Source: Bacteroidota bacterium
GTDB lineage: Bacteria; Bacteroidota; Bacteroidia; 2-12-FULL-35-15
Assembly (NCBI GenBank): GCA_016722565.1
Contig: JADKIU010000001.1
Span: 1,116,001 to 1,180,000, forward strand
Direction of reading: 5' to 3'
Length of the DNA: 64,000 bases
The position numbers and the translations under genes are program-made. Positions 34,865 through 44,097 of this stretch are shown in pieces. The notes beneath the pieces were generated by a model that was not told the DNA's origin, ran no database searches, and saw only the letters and a program-made list of their open reading frames with translations. Positions within the stretch are counted from its first letter, which is position 1; each line of letters starts with the position of its first letter.

Positions 34865-35266
34865 TTAGTGTGTTTCCTTCACAGGTAGTGAACTATATAC
34901 ACTACTTCCGTTCAAAGATTCAATGTTTATAGGTAATCCACTTGAACTTACAGAACTTCCACCATATTCCTTGATATTAATCGGTAAACTTCCATAAAAA
35001 CTGCTCCCTCCTATTTCTTTTAAATTCATCGGAATGGTGCCATAAACGCTGCTTCCTCCGATACTTTTTAGGTTTACATCCATATCGCTGCTTACTAATT
35101 TTACATTGATAGAGCCATCGTCATTTAAAGGAATGGAGGCATAACGACTGAGCATTGCTTTGTCTGCCTTTGCTTCATTAATAATTATTCCGTTTTTAAA
35201 GACCAAAGCGATTAATGCAATTGCAATGATGGTCAAGATTGTTTTTGTGTATGCATCTGTTTTCAT
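34865..35266 (-). CDS. short membrane-anchored repeat protein with GGSSVYGS-type motifs
   Basis: 133 residues. An N-terminal hydrophobic segment (ILTIIAIALIALVF) is followed by at least four repeats of 17-18 residues: LKSIGGSSVYGTIPMN, LKEIGGSSFYGSLPIN, IKEYGGSSVSSSGLPIN and IESLNGSSVYSSLP. The spacing of (L/I)K-x-(I/L)-x-GSS suggests a small beta-solenoid stack. No named family recognised. The protein should sit in the envelope, anchored at the N-terminus. It is divergent from the TerB-DnaJ gene. The pattern may let the number of turns vary among strains (inference). Confidence 0.75.
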   Translation of the reverse strand: MKTDAYTKTILTIIAIALIALVFKNGIIINEAKADKAMLSRYASIPLNDDGSINVKLVSSDMDVNLKSIGGSSVYGTIPMNLKEIGGSSFYGSLPINIKEYGGSSVSSSGLPINIESLNGSSVYSSLPVKETH

Positions 35267-35337
35267 GGTAGATTTATTTTAGGTGAGTTTTTTACGAATT
35301 TATAGCATTCAATTATTATTCCAACTCTTTTAATAAT

Positions 35338-35346
35338 TAAATTTGC
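35338..35346 (+). promoter_or_regulatory. -7 box (TAAATTTGC) for the TerB-DnaJ gene
   Basis: Perfect consensus TAnnTTTGC 17 bases before the ATG at 35363. Confidence 0.55.
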
Positions 35347-35362
35347 ACAATAATTTAAAGCA

Positions 35363-36112
35363 ATGGCAAAAGTAAAATTTGGTAAATGGTTAGGTGGAGG
35401 CTTAGGATGGGCATTGGGTGGCCCACTTGGTGGAATTTTAGGGTTTGCATTGGGTTCTGCATTTGATGCAGCCAGTGTAACAGTTCAAGCGAACGGAAAA
35501 ACAACCTATTCTAATCGTGGTTCCGCACCACATGTTGGTGATTTTGCTGCAAGTTTATTAGTGCTTTCGGCTGCCGTTATGAAAAGTGATGGGCGTACAT
35601 TAAAAAGTGAATTGGATTTCGTTAAACGTTTTTTAAGTCAGCAGTTTGGTGAAGATCATGCACAACAACAAATTTTGCTGTTAAAGGAAATATTAAAGCA
35701 AGAAATTCCATTGCATGACGTATGTATACAAATAAAGCAATACATGCCTCATTCTGAACGTCTGCAAATTATTCATTATTTGTTTGGAATATCAAAAGCG
35801 GATGGTCATGTGCACGAATTGGAATTACAAACCATTCATACCATTGCCAACTATTTAGGAGTAAGTGCTGCTGATTTTAATTCATTAAAAGCGATGTACT
35901 TCCGAGATACCAATAGCGATTATCTAATCCTGGAAATTACCCCGTCTGCAACGGATGAAGAAGTGAAAAAAGCGTATCGTAAAATGGCTGTGAAGTTTCA
36001 TCCAGATAAAGTAGCAGCATTAGGGGAAGAGGTGCAAAAAGCTGCGAACGAAAAATTTCAAAAAGTTCAAAGCGCCTACGATAATATTAAAAAGCAAAGA
36101 GGGTTTTCCTAA
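35363..36112 (+). CDS. DjlA-like protein with TerB and C-terminal J domain
   Basis: 249 residues. A Gly-rich hydrophobic segment (WLGGGLGWALGGPLGGILGFALGSAFD, given here only in part as LGGPLGGILGFALG) is followed by a TerB-like helical domain (about 55-170; LLVLSAAVMKSDGRTLKSEL and GISKADGHVHELEL) and a J domain (about 190-247) with LEITPSATDEEVKKAYRKMA and the HPD motif in VKFHPDKV. It should stimulate the ATPase of DnaK, probably near the membrane. Identification of the two domains is firm; the first segment may be amphipathic rather than a true span. Confidence 0.92.
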   Translation: MAKVKFGKWLGGGLGWALGGPLGGILGFALGSAFDAASVTVQANGKTTYSNRGSAPHVGDFAASLLVLSAAVMKSDGRTLKSELDFVKRFLSQQFGEDHAQQQILLLKEILKQEIPLHDVCIQIKQYMPHSERLQIIHYLFGISKADGHVHELELQTIHTIANYLGVSAADFNSLKAMYFRDTNSDYLILEITPSATDEEVKKAYRKMAVKFHPDKVAALGEEVQKAANEKFQKVQSAYDNIKKQRGFS

Positions 36113-36115
36113 TTC

Positions 36116-36337
36116 TTACTTTAAATTTGTGTCAATCGTTTCTATTGTTGATGCATGCAATTCTTCAATATATTCTTGGTTTTTGTTCTCTAAAAATGCA
36201 AAGTAGTCAACGTTTGATATAAATTGATAAGTATCGTTAATCACTTCTTCTAAAATTAAACCATATTTTCTTTTCCCATTTTTTAAATATACTACTGCTT
36301 CGGTCGTATTCATCTCTGTGTTGTTTAATTGTGTCAT
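36116..36337 (-). CDS. small hypothetical protein
   Basis: 73 residues, soluble, acidic. EAVVYLKNGKRKYGLILEEVIN looks like an SH3-like or Sm-like beta strand pair (as in the small 'YLKNGK' proteins of Bacteroidota). It converges with the TerB-DnaJ gene with three bases between stops. A consensus TAATTTTG box is about 18 bases upstream of its ATG, supporting that it is real. No function can be offered. Confidence 0.65.
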   Translation of the reverse strand: MTQLNNTEMNTTEAVVYLKNGKRKYGLILEEVINDTYQFISNVDYFAFLENKNQEYIEELHASTIETIDTNLK

Positions 36338-36354
36338 TATTTAATTTTTTATTA

Positions 36355-36362
36355 CAAAATTA
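36355..36362 (-). promoter_or_regulatory. -7 box (TAATTTTG) for the 73-residue gene
   Basis: Perfect consensus on the minus strand, 17 bases upstream of the ATG at 36337. Confidence 0.5.
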
Positions 36363-36400
36363 GAGTCGACACATTAAGTTTGTATTACCACAGGATTAAC

Positions 36401-36438
36401 AAAAAAAATGCTCTCCATTTCTGAAGAGCATTTTTTTT
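36401..36438 (-). terminator. intrinsic terminator after the T9SS type B gene pair
   Basis: AATGCTCT / AGAGCATT with A-run and T-run on opposite sides and a ten-base loop; it works on either strand and lies 17 bases beyond the stop at 36455. Confidence 0.85.
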
Positions 36439-36454
36439 CAATAATTAAGATTCC

Positions 36455-38695
36455 TTATTTTTCGGAGAACAAATGAATGAATCCTTCTTGTTCCACTAGT
36501 TTACCATTGTCAGTTGTGGCTTTTAAAATGTAGTAATAAACACCATCTGTAGCCATTTTACCATTTTTAGTTTTGCCATTCCAACCTCCTGTTATTCCAT
36601 CATAACTAGCAATTAATAATCCCCAACGATCGTAAATATCATACGTTACCTCTCTGAAATTTTTGGTTGTTACCAAGAAAATATCATTGTTTCCATCGCC
36701 ATTCGGACTGAATGAATTTGGGATAAAGATGGATGATTCGCCTTCAACGATGATGCAATATCTTGATGTATCCGCACAACCAGAAGTTGCAGTAGAAATT
36801 AAATCAACACAGAATGTTCCCTCAGCAGGATAAAGGTGTGTTGGTGAAAATAAGGATGATGTATTATCACTAGATCCCGGATCACCAAATGTCCACGAAG
36901 AACCTGTACTTCCGCTGCTTGTATTTGTGAAAATAACATTTGTTCCTGGTGCAACGGTAGTTCCCGGAGCAACAGTAAAGCTGGATACAGGAGTTGGGAA
37001 TGTTGTAATCATATTAGTAAATGTGGTTGTCCCAACACATCCATTCGCATCTGTACAATGTATGGAAACGGTAAATACACCAGTTGTATCATAACAATGT
37101 GATGGATTTGAAGCACTAGACGTATCGCCATCACCAAAGATATAACCAACACTTGTACATGTAGCACTCACAGTTTCTGTAAAGTCAACACATAAAGGTG
37201 CACAGCCACTTGTTATACTTGCCGCTGTGGAAGGGGTTGGAGAAGGGAGAACGGTAACACTAGTCGTTGCTGTATCGCCACAACCACCTCCGATTGTATG
37301 TGTAATCGTAAATGTTCCGGCACCGGCAACAGATGGATCAAATGTTCCTGTACCACTGTTTGTAATTCCTGTTCCTGACCAAGTACCTCCTCCTGTAAGC
37401 GAAGTCATGTTAAATGGAGTGGCGCTCGAACACATGGATGTGACCGGATTAATGGTTGCATCTGCCGGTGTTGTAAGGTCTACTACAAATGTGAAACTAA
37501 CCGGTGCAACACATGCTGAAATAGGTGTTCCTGTTACGGTATAGGTTGTTGTTGTTAGAGGATCTGCGATAACAGTTGTTCCGGTAGTTCCAGATAAACC
37601 GGTAGCCGGACTCCAGCTCCATGAATAATCACCCAAAGATGTTCCAGTAACTGAAATTGGAACCGGACCACCGCAAGTTGGAATTGTATCAATGAATGGA
37701 GTACAAACTTGTGGTGTTGTTGAAGATGATCCTGGATAGGACAAATACAATAAATTATTGATGGCCATCGTAGCAGATGCACCATCTAAAATCACCACAA
37801 ACTTGATGATTTCTGTAGCTCCGGGGGCTAGGTTTTCAATTTTATAACCTAAGGCAATTGCTTCATCAGCAAAATTTGTTGCACCAACAGTTTGAACAAA
37901 ACCACCTCCAGTGCCATTCCAAATGTCAGAACCATCTCTGTTTGAGAATCCGCCATACATTGCTCTCCAGTTAGGGCCAACGGCTGCTAATCCTAAATAG
38001 GATTGTGGCTGGGTTGCAGGAACTAATGATGTTGCACTTACATGTGCGAGGTTACAGCCTGAACCGGGTTGACTAACAATCGTGTTTTGAGTAGTATAAT
38101 CCGAACTAATCGAAACATTGTTGTCCGGATCTAAATTTCTGTAATAAAACAATTCCGGAATTGTTGCAGATGTATTGTTGGTAATAGAAACTGTTGTAGT
38201 ATAAAATAGATCTGTTTCTTGTAAGAAGTAGTTTACTTTTATATGGAGGTTCGTTCCAGAGGTTAGATCTCCTTCCCAATCAGCTGAATAACAATCGAAG
38301 TTATGGGTCCAATCGGTAATTGCTCCTGGGATATTAAACTCTCCTGTAGCATTGTTACTGGCAGCTACCCCTCCGGTAGTTCCGATTTCAATTCCCCATC
38401 CATTTTCTGGAGTTCCGGGAGTGAAAAAGTCGCCATCAAAAGTGGTCCATAAATTTATTTGTGGATTTGCAACGAATCCAAAAAGTGGATTGCCTGAGCG
38501 GAAATGCATCCCAGGAAGTGGAGGAGAAGCAGTAGTACTGCATCCTTCAAAACCACCTTGACCATCGAGACCAATTTCTACACTTGTAGCTTTTATGTAG
38601 GCATCCGGGCCAACCATTTGTGCTTTCAAGAGGTTTGTGCTGCAAAATACAATTGCAACTACAATTGCAAAATAATGGAGATTTTTATGTTTCAT
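36455..38695 (-). CDS. secreted T9SS type B protein with PKD domain, gliding-motility-type C-terminus
   Basis: 746 residues. Signal peptide to LLKAQ. An N-terminal domain (about 25-320) opens DAYIKATSVEIGLDGQGGFE and recurs in other Flavobacteriales secreted proteins. An Ig-like unit (DATINPVTSMCSS to VTVLPS, about 411-490) is homologous to the four 75-residue units of the neighbour at 38713-44004. Two PKD-type units follow (YIFGDGDTSSASNPSHCY and SWTFGDPGSSDNTS). The end (about 655-746) is the gliding-motility-associated domain, FIPNSFSPNGDGNNDIF to DGVYYYILKATTD, the T9SS type B signal. It starts 17 bases after the 1763-residue gene and so is co-transcribed with it. Confidence 0.93.
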   Translation of the reverse strand: MKHKNLHYFAIVVAIVFCSTNLLKAQMVGPDAYIKATSVEIGLDGQGGFEGCSTTASPPLPGMHFRSGNPLFGFVANPQINLWTTFDGDFFTPGTPENGWGIEIGTTGGVAASNNATGEFNIPGAITDWTHNFDCYSADWEGDLTSGTNLHIKVNYFLQETDLFYTTTVSITNNTSATIPELFYYRNLDPDNNVSISSDYTTQNTIVSQPGSGCNLAHVSATSLVPATQPQSYLGLAAVGPNWRAMYGGFSNRDGSDIWNGTGGGFVQTVGATNFADEAIALGYKIENLAPGATEIIKFVVILDGASATMAINNLLYLSYPGSSSTTPQVCTPFIDTIPTCGGPVPISVTGTSLGDYSWSWSPATGLSGTTGTTVIADPLTTTTYTVTGTPISACVAPVSFTFVVDLTTPADATINPVTSMCSSATPFNMTSLTGGGTWSGTGITNSGTGTFDPSVAGAGTFTITHTIGGGCGDTATTSVTVLPSPTPSTAASITSGCAPLCVDFTETVSATCTSVGYIFGDGDTSSASNPSHCYDTTGVFTVSIHCTDANGCVGTTTFTNMITTFPTPVSSFTVAPGTTVAPGTNVIFTNTSSGSTGSSWTFGDPGSSDNTSSLFSPTHLYPAEGTFCVDLISTATSGCADTSRYCIIVEGESSIFIPNSFSPNGDGNNDIFLVTTKNFREVTYDIYDRWGLLIASYDGITGGWNGKTKNGKMATDGVYYYILKATTDNGKLVEQEGFIHLFSEK

Positions 38696-38712
38696 ATTTA
38701 AATGGTTTGTAA

Positions 38713-41700
38713 TTATTTTTCTTTTAATAAATGTATAAATCCGGTTTGATCAATTACTTTTTCGTTAGCGGTATTTGCTTTCATAATATAGTAATACACC
38801 CCGTCTGGCGCAATAAGTCCGCTCGTTGTTCGTCCATCCCATCCATTTATCGCATCGTTTAGGGAAGTCCACTCTGCTATTTTTAGTCCCCATCGATCAT
38901 AAACAGAACAGTTTAGTTCTTTAACAGATGTGGTTAAAAAATAGAAAATGTCGTTTGCTCCATCATTATTTGGAGTGAAAACATTTGGCGTGTTAATGGT
39001 AGCATCATCAGCAACATCAACACAAATAGTGATGGAATCAACACATCCTCCTGTATTTCCTGCGATAAGAAGCACACAATAGATGCCCGCATCTGCATAC
39101 ATATGTGAGTCGCTTGTTAAAATAGATGTATTGCTTGCTGATGTCGGATCACCAAAATTCCAAAATGAAATACCTCCATTGGTGGAGATATCAGTAAATA
39201 CAGCTGTTGAACCAACAGGTAATACTCCGCTTGGTGACACCGTAAAATTAGCTAGAGGTCTAGGAGAAACGGTGATCATATTCGTAACAGTAGCTAATCC
39301 TACACATCCATTTGCATCTGTGCAGGTGATGGATACAGAGTAGGTTCCTGGAGAAGTATAACAATTTGTAAAAGTAGAAGAGGCTGATGTATTACCATCC
39401 CCAAAATCATAGCTCATCGAAGTACAGGTGTTAGTCGCTGATTCGTTAAATGTCACACATAATGGCTCGCATCCGCTAGTAACATCCGCTGTAAATGTTG
39501 GAACAGGTAATGCATTTACAGTAATCGTTGTTGTTGCTGTATCGCCACATGCTCCCGAAATAGAATAGGTAATCGTATTTACTCCTGGTGTAGCCAACGA
39601 TGGATTAAATGTTCCATTGATTGGATCTGTAATTCCTGTTCCACTCCATGTACCACCACTATTTGCTGCTGTTAAGTTAAAGGGTGCAGTGCTTGCACAA
39701 ATTGGCGAAATAGCCGTAATTGTGGCATTTGCCGCTGCGGTTACATTGATGGAAGCCGTGTCAGTTGCACCACATGTTCCGGAAATAGTGTAAGTAATAA
39801 TATGTACACCTATTCCTGCAATTGTCGGGTCAAATGTACCGGTGGCACCTGATGTAATACCTGTGCCACTCCATACGCCTCCTGCAGTAGCAGCTGTTAA
39901 ATTGAATGCGGAACTGCCTGTACAAATTGGTGCGATTGAAGTAATTGTTGCATCGGAGCTTGAATTAACTGTAACAATTACTGTATCCGTTGAACCACAT
40001 ATTCCAGGGGTAGAATAGGTGATGGTATATGAACCAATTCCTGCAACGGCAGGGTCAAAAGTTCCATTTACTGCATCTGTAATTCCTGTTCCACTCCAGG
40101 TCCCACCAACCGTAGCAGCAACCAAATTGGTTGGAGTTGCACTTACGCATAAAGAAGCAATAGGGCTGATTGTAGCATCATCATTCGGAAGAACCGTCAC
40201 GATTGTTGTATCCACATTTCCGCAAGCTCCAGAAATGGTATAGGTAATAGTATATGTTCCTACTCCGGCAGTGGCAGGGTTAAAAGTTCCACTTGCCCCG
40301 GAAGTGATTCCTGTTCCTGTCCATGCTCCTCCAGCAGTTGCAGCTGTTAAATTAAATGCAGGAGTACCGAGACAAATAGGGGTAACGCTACTAATGGTAG
40401 CATCTGCAGCAGTTGTGCCTGTTATCGTAACGGTTGATGTAGATGCAGGACAAGGGGCATTCGTAATGCTCCATTGAAAAACATTTGGTCCAACTCCTAA
40501 TCCGGTGATACCGGAAGTTGGTGAAGAAGGAGTGGTAATTGTTCCAGCACCACTTACTAAAGTCCACGTTCCCGTTCCGGTTGTTGGAGTATTTCCTGCA
40601 AGCGTAGCAGTTGTTCCACAAATAGTTTGCGGTGTACCAGCATTAGCAGCAGTTGGAGAAGCAACTCCTGTTATTGTAACTGTTGAAGTAGAAGCAACGC
40701 AAGGGGCATTCGTAATGCTCCATTGAAATACATTTGGTCCAACTCCTAATCCGGTGATACCGGAAGTAGGTGAAGACGGTGTTGTGATTGTTCCTGCACC
40801 ACTCACCAAGGTCCATGTTCCAGTTCCGGTTGTGGCTGTATTTCCAGCAAGTGTAGCAGTGGTTCCGCAAACAGTTTGCGGAGTACCAGCGTTAGCAGTA
40901 GTTGGAGCAGCAACTCCTGTAATAGTTACGGTAGAAGTAGAAGCGGGGCAAGGGGCATTTGCAATGCTCCATTGAAAAATATTTGGTCCAACTCCCAATC
41001 CGGTAACACCGGAAGTTGGCGAAGAAGGAGTGGTAATTGTTCCCGCACCACTCACCAAGGTCCATGTTCCAGTTCCTGTTGTAGCCGTGTTTCCAGCAAG
41101 TGTAGCAGTGGTTCCGCAAACAGTTTGTGGAGTTCCAGCGTTAGCTGTTGTTGGAGCAGCAACTCCTGTTATTGTAACTGTTGAATTAGAAGCAACGCAA
41201 GGTGCATTGGTAATGCTCCATTGAAATACATTTGGTCCAACTCCTAATCCGGTGATACCGGAAGTAGGTGAAGAAGGTGTGGTAATTGTTCCTGCACCAC
41301 TCACCAATGTCCATGTTCCAGTTCCGGTTGTGGCTGTATTTCCAGCAAGTGTAGCAGTGGTTCCGCAAACTGTTTGCGCTGAACCAGCGTTAGCAGTTGT
41401 TGGAGCAGCAACTCCTGTAATAGTTACGGTAGAAGTAGAAGCAGGGCAAGGTGCATTGGCAATGCTCCATTGGAAGACGTTCGGTCCTACTCCTAATCCG
41501 GTAACCCCGGAAGTAGGTGAAGAGGGTGTTGTAATGGTGCCTGCACCACTCACTAATGTCCATGTTCCAGTTCCGGTTGTGGCTGTATTTCCAGCAAGTG
41601 TAGCACTAGTTCCGCAAACAGTTTGTGGAGTTCCAGCGTTAGCTGTTGTTGGAGCTGTAACACCCGTTATGGTAACTGTTGAAGTCGAAGGTGGACAAGG

Positions 41701-44004
41701 GGCGCTGGCAATGCTCCATTGAAATACATTTGGTCCAACTCCCAATCCGGTAACACCGGAAGTAGGTGAAGAAGGTGTTGTAATTGTTCCTGCACCACTC
41801 ACTAAGGTCCATGTTCCCGTTCCTGTTGTTGGTGTGTTTCCAGCAAGTGTAGCAGAGGTTCCGCAAACAGTTTGAGCTGTTCCGGCAACGGATGTTGTTG
41901 GACCACCAGTGCTGGTAATTGTAACTTGATCAGTTGAAGTTCCACAAGGAGGATTGGTAATTGTCCACTGAAAAACATTTGCTCCTAATCCAAGACCGGT
42001 AACCGCTGAGGTCGGGGAAGAAGGTGTAGTGATTGTTCCTGCTCCGCTGATTAATGTCCATGTTCCAGTACCTGCTAAGGCTGGGTTTCCAGCAAAAGTG
42101 GCAGATGTTGCACATACAGTTTGGTCAAGACCTGCAGCAGATGTTGTTGGGGAAGTGTTAACCGTCACTGTAACTGGAATAGTATAGGTGCCTGGACAAA
42201 ATCCGACATAATAAGTTGTAGTTGTTGAAAGTGTTGGTGTGGTGAATGTTGCTCCTGTACCTAAAACGGTTCCGGCAACTTGCGCACTGTACCAAGTGAT
42301 TGTTCCAGGAATACTACCAACTAAATTTGCTGTCAATGTAGCTGTATTTCCCGAGCAGATGGTTGTATTAGCGACATTAATAGTATCTGCAGAAATAGGT
42401 TGATTTGTTAATCCTGCCCCACCTCTTGTCGCACCATTTGGAGGGAATTCGGTCATCGCATTTGAGTCAGTTGTTCCGTTTGCTCCACCATTGACAGTTG
42501 CTGTTATTACTCCTGTAGAAATAGCGATATAGCCACCGCCACCACCGCCACCTGGTCCTTCTGCTTCATTTACTGCAGGAAGTACGTCTTGGTTTCCACC
42601 AACTCCACCATTTGCAGCAGCAGTAATTCCTGAAACGGTTCCGATAGAATTCAAAATTATGGTACCGCCACCGCCACCGCCACCGGCAGCATCAATTCCG
42701 AAGTTTACGCCTGAGGAAGTTGTGTTTGAACCTGCAGCACCATTGGCCGTAATTGTACCAGCGCCACTAATTGTTCCGTAACTCATAATATAAACCATTC
42801 CGCCACCATTTCCACCACTTCCACCGCAATTGTTTTCTTGATCACCGGCTCCACCGCCACCACCAAGGAATATTTTGCCAGTTGAATAATCCAATGGTCT
42901 TCCTCCCCATCCACCATTATTAATTCTAAAGTCGCCTCCCCATAAATTTGATCCGGCAGCCTGAAATGGTTTTGGGCCTTCAAGTGTAGCATCTCTATTT
43001 GCAGAAGAAAAAGAATATCCTCCACGACCACCTCCAGAAGAAACGTGAGTGGCAAACGTCACTGAAATATCTCGATTCCAAGCCGCAATCCAACCGGCAC
43101 CTCCACTAACATCGGGATTACCTTCTCCATCCCAAACGCCAGTTCCTGCATTTGCTCCACCGCCTCCTCCTGCATTATGTGCATCTCCACCGCCACCGGC
43201 ATTACCGGCTGCGCCTCTGCAGAATCTCCCTGCAATAACATTATAGTCAGCTTGATATCCAAATACACCTTCACCCTTTTCAGCACCTTCAGTTGCATCA
43301 TTTCTTGCAACTTGCCCCCCTCCTAAAGTTGTAACATTATCACCTACACGAGAACCACCTCTGAACCCTAAGCCTGTTGAGGTGATGCTCCCGCCCGCAT
43401 TTATTACTGTGGCTCCATACACTTCAACTGCCACTATTCCTCCGGTATAGATACCACCAGCTGCCCAAGCCGGACAGGTGAGGACTCCCCCAGAATTTAT
43501 TGTTAATGTATTGTATCTTGGTACGCGTATGACTTGAACTCTGCCTGCAGAAGTATAAGGGTTTTTTAACCCACAATCAATGGTAATTGTTGTGGCGGTT
43601 GGTACCGAACGAACTTGACAAAATTCATAATTGCCGCAATTGTTATAACTTGTGATTTGCCCCCAGGTTAAGTCATTCGGAAAACCATAAAATTGGCCGC
43701 TTCCTGCAGGAAATTCGATAGAAGAACTAGTTGAAGAACTAACCCCCTGCATTTGAATAATCATAATTAAATCACCTGCAGCCAAATTATTTCCTGCACC
43801 AAAACGTGTATTCGCATTTAACCCGCTTGCAGCAACAGTTATGGTTGTGGCTCCTGCAGCAGCATCTGCAGTCAATGTGGTATATTCATTCACGATTGTT
43901 CCTGCCGCAGATACAATTCTGTTGCCGTCAATTCCCCTTTGAGCAATGGATGCAGAGGTGGTGAAACAAAATATAAAAAATACAAAGTGTTTAAAACGTT
44001 TCAT
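38713..44004 (-). CDS. giant secreted T9SS type B protein with seven 83-residue and four 75-residue tandem units
   Basis: 1763 residues. Signal peptide to SASIAQ, an N-terminal beta-rich region (about 40-190), a glycine-rich region (about 190-540, runs such as AGGGGGAN), a Ig-like linker, then seven units of exactly 83 residues (about 629-1196, each with TVCGT-ATLAGNT and GTWTLVSGAGTITTPSSP), four units of about 75 residues (about 1197-1500; DATI...ICxxxxxFNLTA...GTGIT), PKD units (YDFGDGNTSASS) and the gliding-motility-type C-terminal domain NVFTPNNDGANDIF (about 1675-1763). It is a likely surface adhesin or fibre. No catalytic domain was seen. Function is inferred from architecture only. 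Confidence 0.94.
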   Translation of the reverse strand: MKRFKHFVFFIFCFTTSASIAQRGIDGNRIVSAAGTIVNEYTTLTADAAAGATTITVAASGLNANTRFGAGNNLAAGDLIMIIQMQGVSSSTSSSIEFPAGSGQFYGFPNDLTWGQITSYNNCGNYEFCQVRSVPTATTITIDCGLKNPYTSAGRVQVIRVPRYNTLTINSGGVLTCPAWAAGGIYTGGIVAVEVYGATVINAGGSITSTGLGFRGGSRVGDNVTTLGGGQVARNDATEGAEKGEGVFGYQADYNVIAGRFCRGAAGNAGGGGDAHNAGGGGGANAGTGVWDGEGNPDVSGGAGWIAAWNRDISVTFATHVSSGGGRGGYSFSSANRDATLEGPKPFQAAGSNLWGGDFRINNGGWGGRPLDYSTGKIFLGGGGGAGDQENNCGGSGGNGGGMVYIMSYGTISGAGTITANGAAGSNTTSSGVNFGIDAAGGGGGGGTIILNSIGTVSGITAAANGGVGGNQDVLPAVNEAEGPGGGGGGGYIAISTGVITATVNGGANGTTDSNAMTEFPPNGATRGGAGLTNQPISADTINVANTTICSGNTATLTANLVGSIPGTITWYSAQVAGTVLGTGATFTTPTLSTTTTYYVGFCPGTYTIPVTVTVNTSPTTSAAGLDQTVCATSATFAGNPALAGTGTWTLISGAGTITTPSSPTSAVTGLGLGANVFQWTITNPPCGTSTDQVTITSTGGPTTSVAGTAQTVCGTSATLAGNTPTTGTGTWTLVSGAGTITTPSSPTSGVTGLGVGPNVFQWSIASAPCPPSTSTVTITGVTAPTTANAGTPQTVCGTSATLAGNTATTGTGTWTLVSGAGTITTPSSPTSGVTGLGVGPNVFQWSIANAPCPASTSTVTITGVAAPTTANAGSAQTVCGTTATLAGNTATTGTGTWTLVSGAGTITTPSSPTSGITGLGVGPNVFQWSITNAPCVASNSTVTITGVAAPTTANAGTPQTVCGTTATLAGNTATTGTGTWTLVSGAGTITTPSSPTSGVTGLGVGPNIFQWSIANAPCPASTSTVTITGVAAPTTANAGTPQTVCGTTATLAGNTATTGTGTWTLVSGAGTITTPSSPTSGITGLGVGPNVFQWSITNAPCVASTSTVTITGVASPTAANAGTPQTICGTTATLAGNTPTTGTGTWTLVSGAGTITTPSSPTSGITGLGVGPNVFQWSITNAPCPASTSTVTITGTTAADATISSVTPICLGTPAFNLTAATAGGAWTGTGITSGASGTFNPATAGVGTYTITYTISGACGNVDTTIVTVLPNDDATISPIASLCVSATPTNLVAATVGGTWSGTGITDAVNGTFDPAVAGIGSYTITYSTPGICGSTDTVIVTVNSSSDATITSIAPICTGSSAFNLTAATAGGVWSGTGITSGATGTFDPTIAGIGVHIITYTISGTCGATDTASINVTAAANATITAISPICASTAPFNLTAANSGGTWSGTGITDPINGTFNPSLATPGVNTITYSISGACGDTATTTITVNALPVPTFTADVTSGCEPLCVTFNESATNTCTSMSYDFGDGNTSASSTFTNCYTSPGTYSVSITCTDANGCVGLATVTNMITVSPRPLANFTVSPSGVLPVGSTAVFTDISTNGGISFWNFGDPTSASNTSILTSDSHMYADAGIYCVLLIAGNTGGCVDSITICVDVADDATINTPNVFTPNNDGANDIFYFLTTSVKELNCSVYDRWGLKIAEWTSLNDAINGWDGRTTSGLIAPDGVYYYIMKANTANEKVIDQTGFIHLLKEK
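40417..42120 (-). repeat. tandem repeat, seven 249-bp units inside the giant secreted protein
   Basis: First-unit and seventh-unit start codons for the T(V/I)C motif lie at 42120 and 40626, exactly 1494 bases or six units of 249. The last unit is cut at 210 bases. Units 3 and 5, and units 4 and 6, are most alike, so the array has a 498-bp two-unit order. Confidence 0.9.
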
Positions 44005-44097
44005 GCGCTGAATGTTGGGCTATAATTTTGCAAAAAAATTTTAGCCAATGTAAAAGAAATTTACGGGATTTCCAATACTCCCGTTATCTTCTTTATA

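Noticed and set aside
40019..41722. Long plus-strand open frames of Val/Pro-rich residues opposite the 249-bp repeats
   Set aside because: They recur with the repeat period, have no signal peptide or promoter and mirror the T/S/G-rich coding strand; they are reading-frame shadows of the giant secreted protein.
40417..42120. CRISPR-like array
   Set aside because: Units are 249 bases, coding, without spacers; it is a protein repeat.
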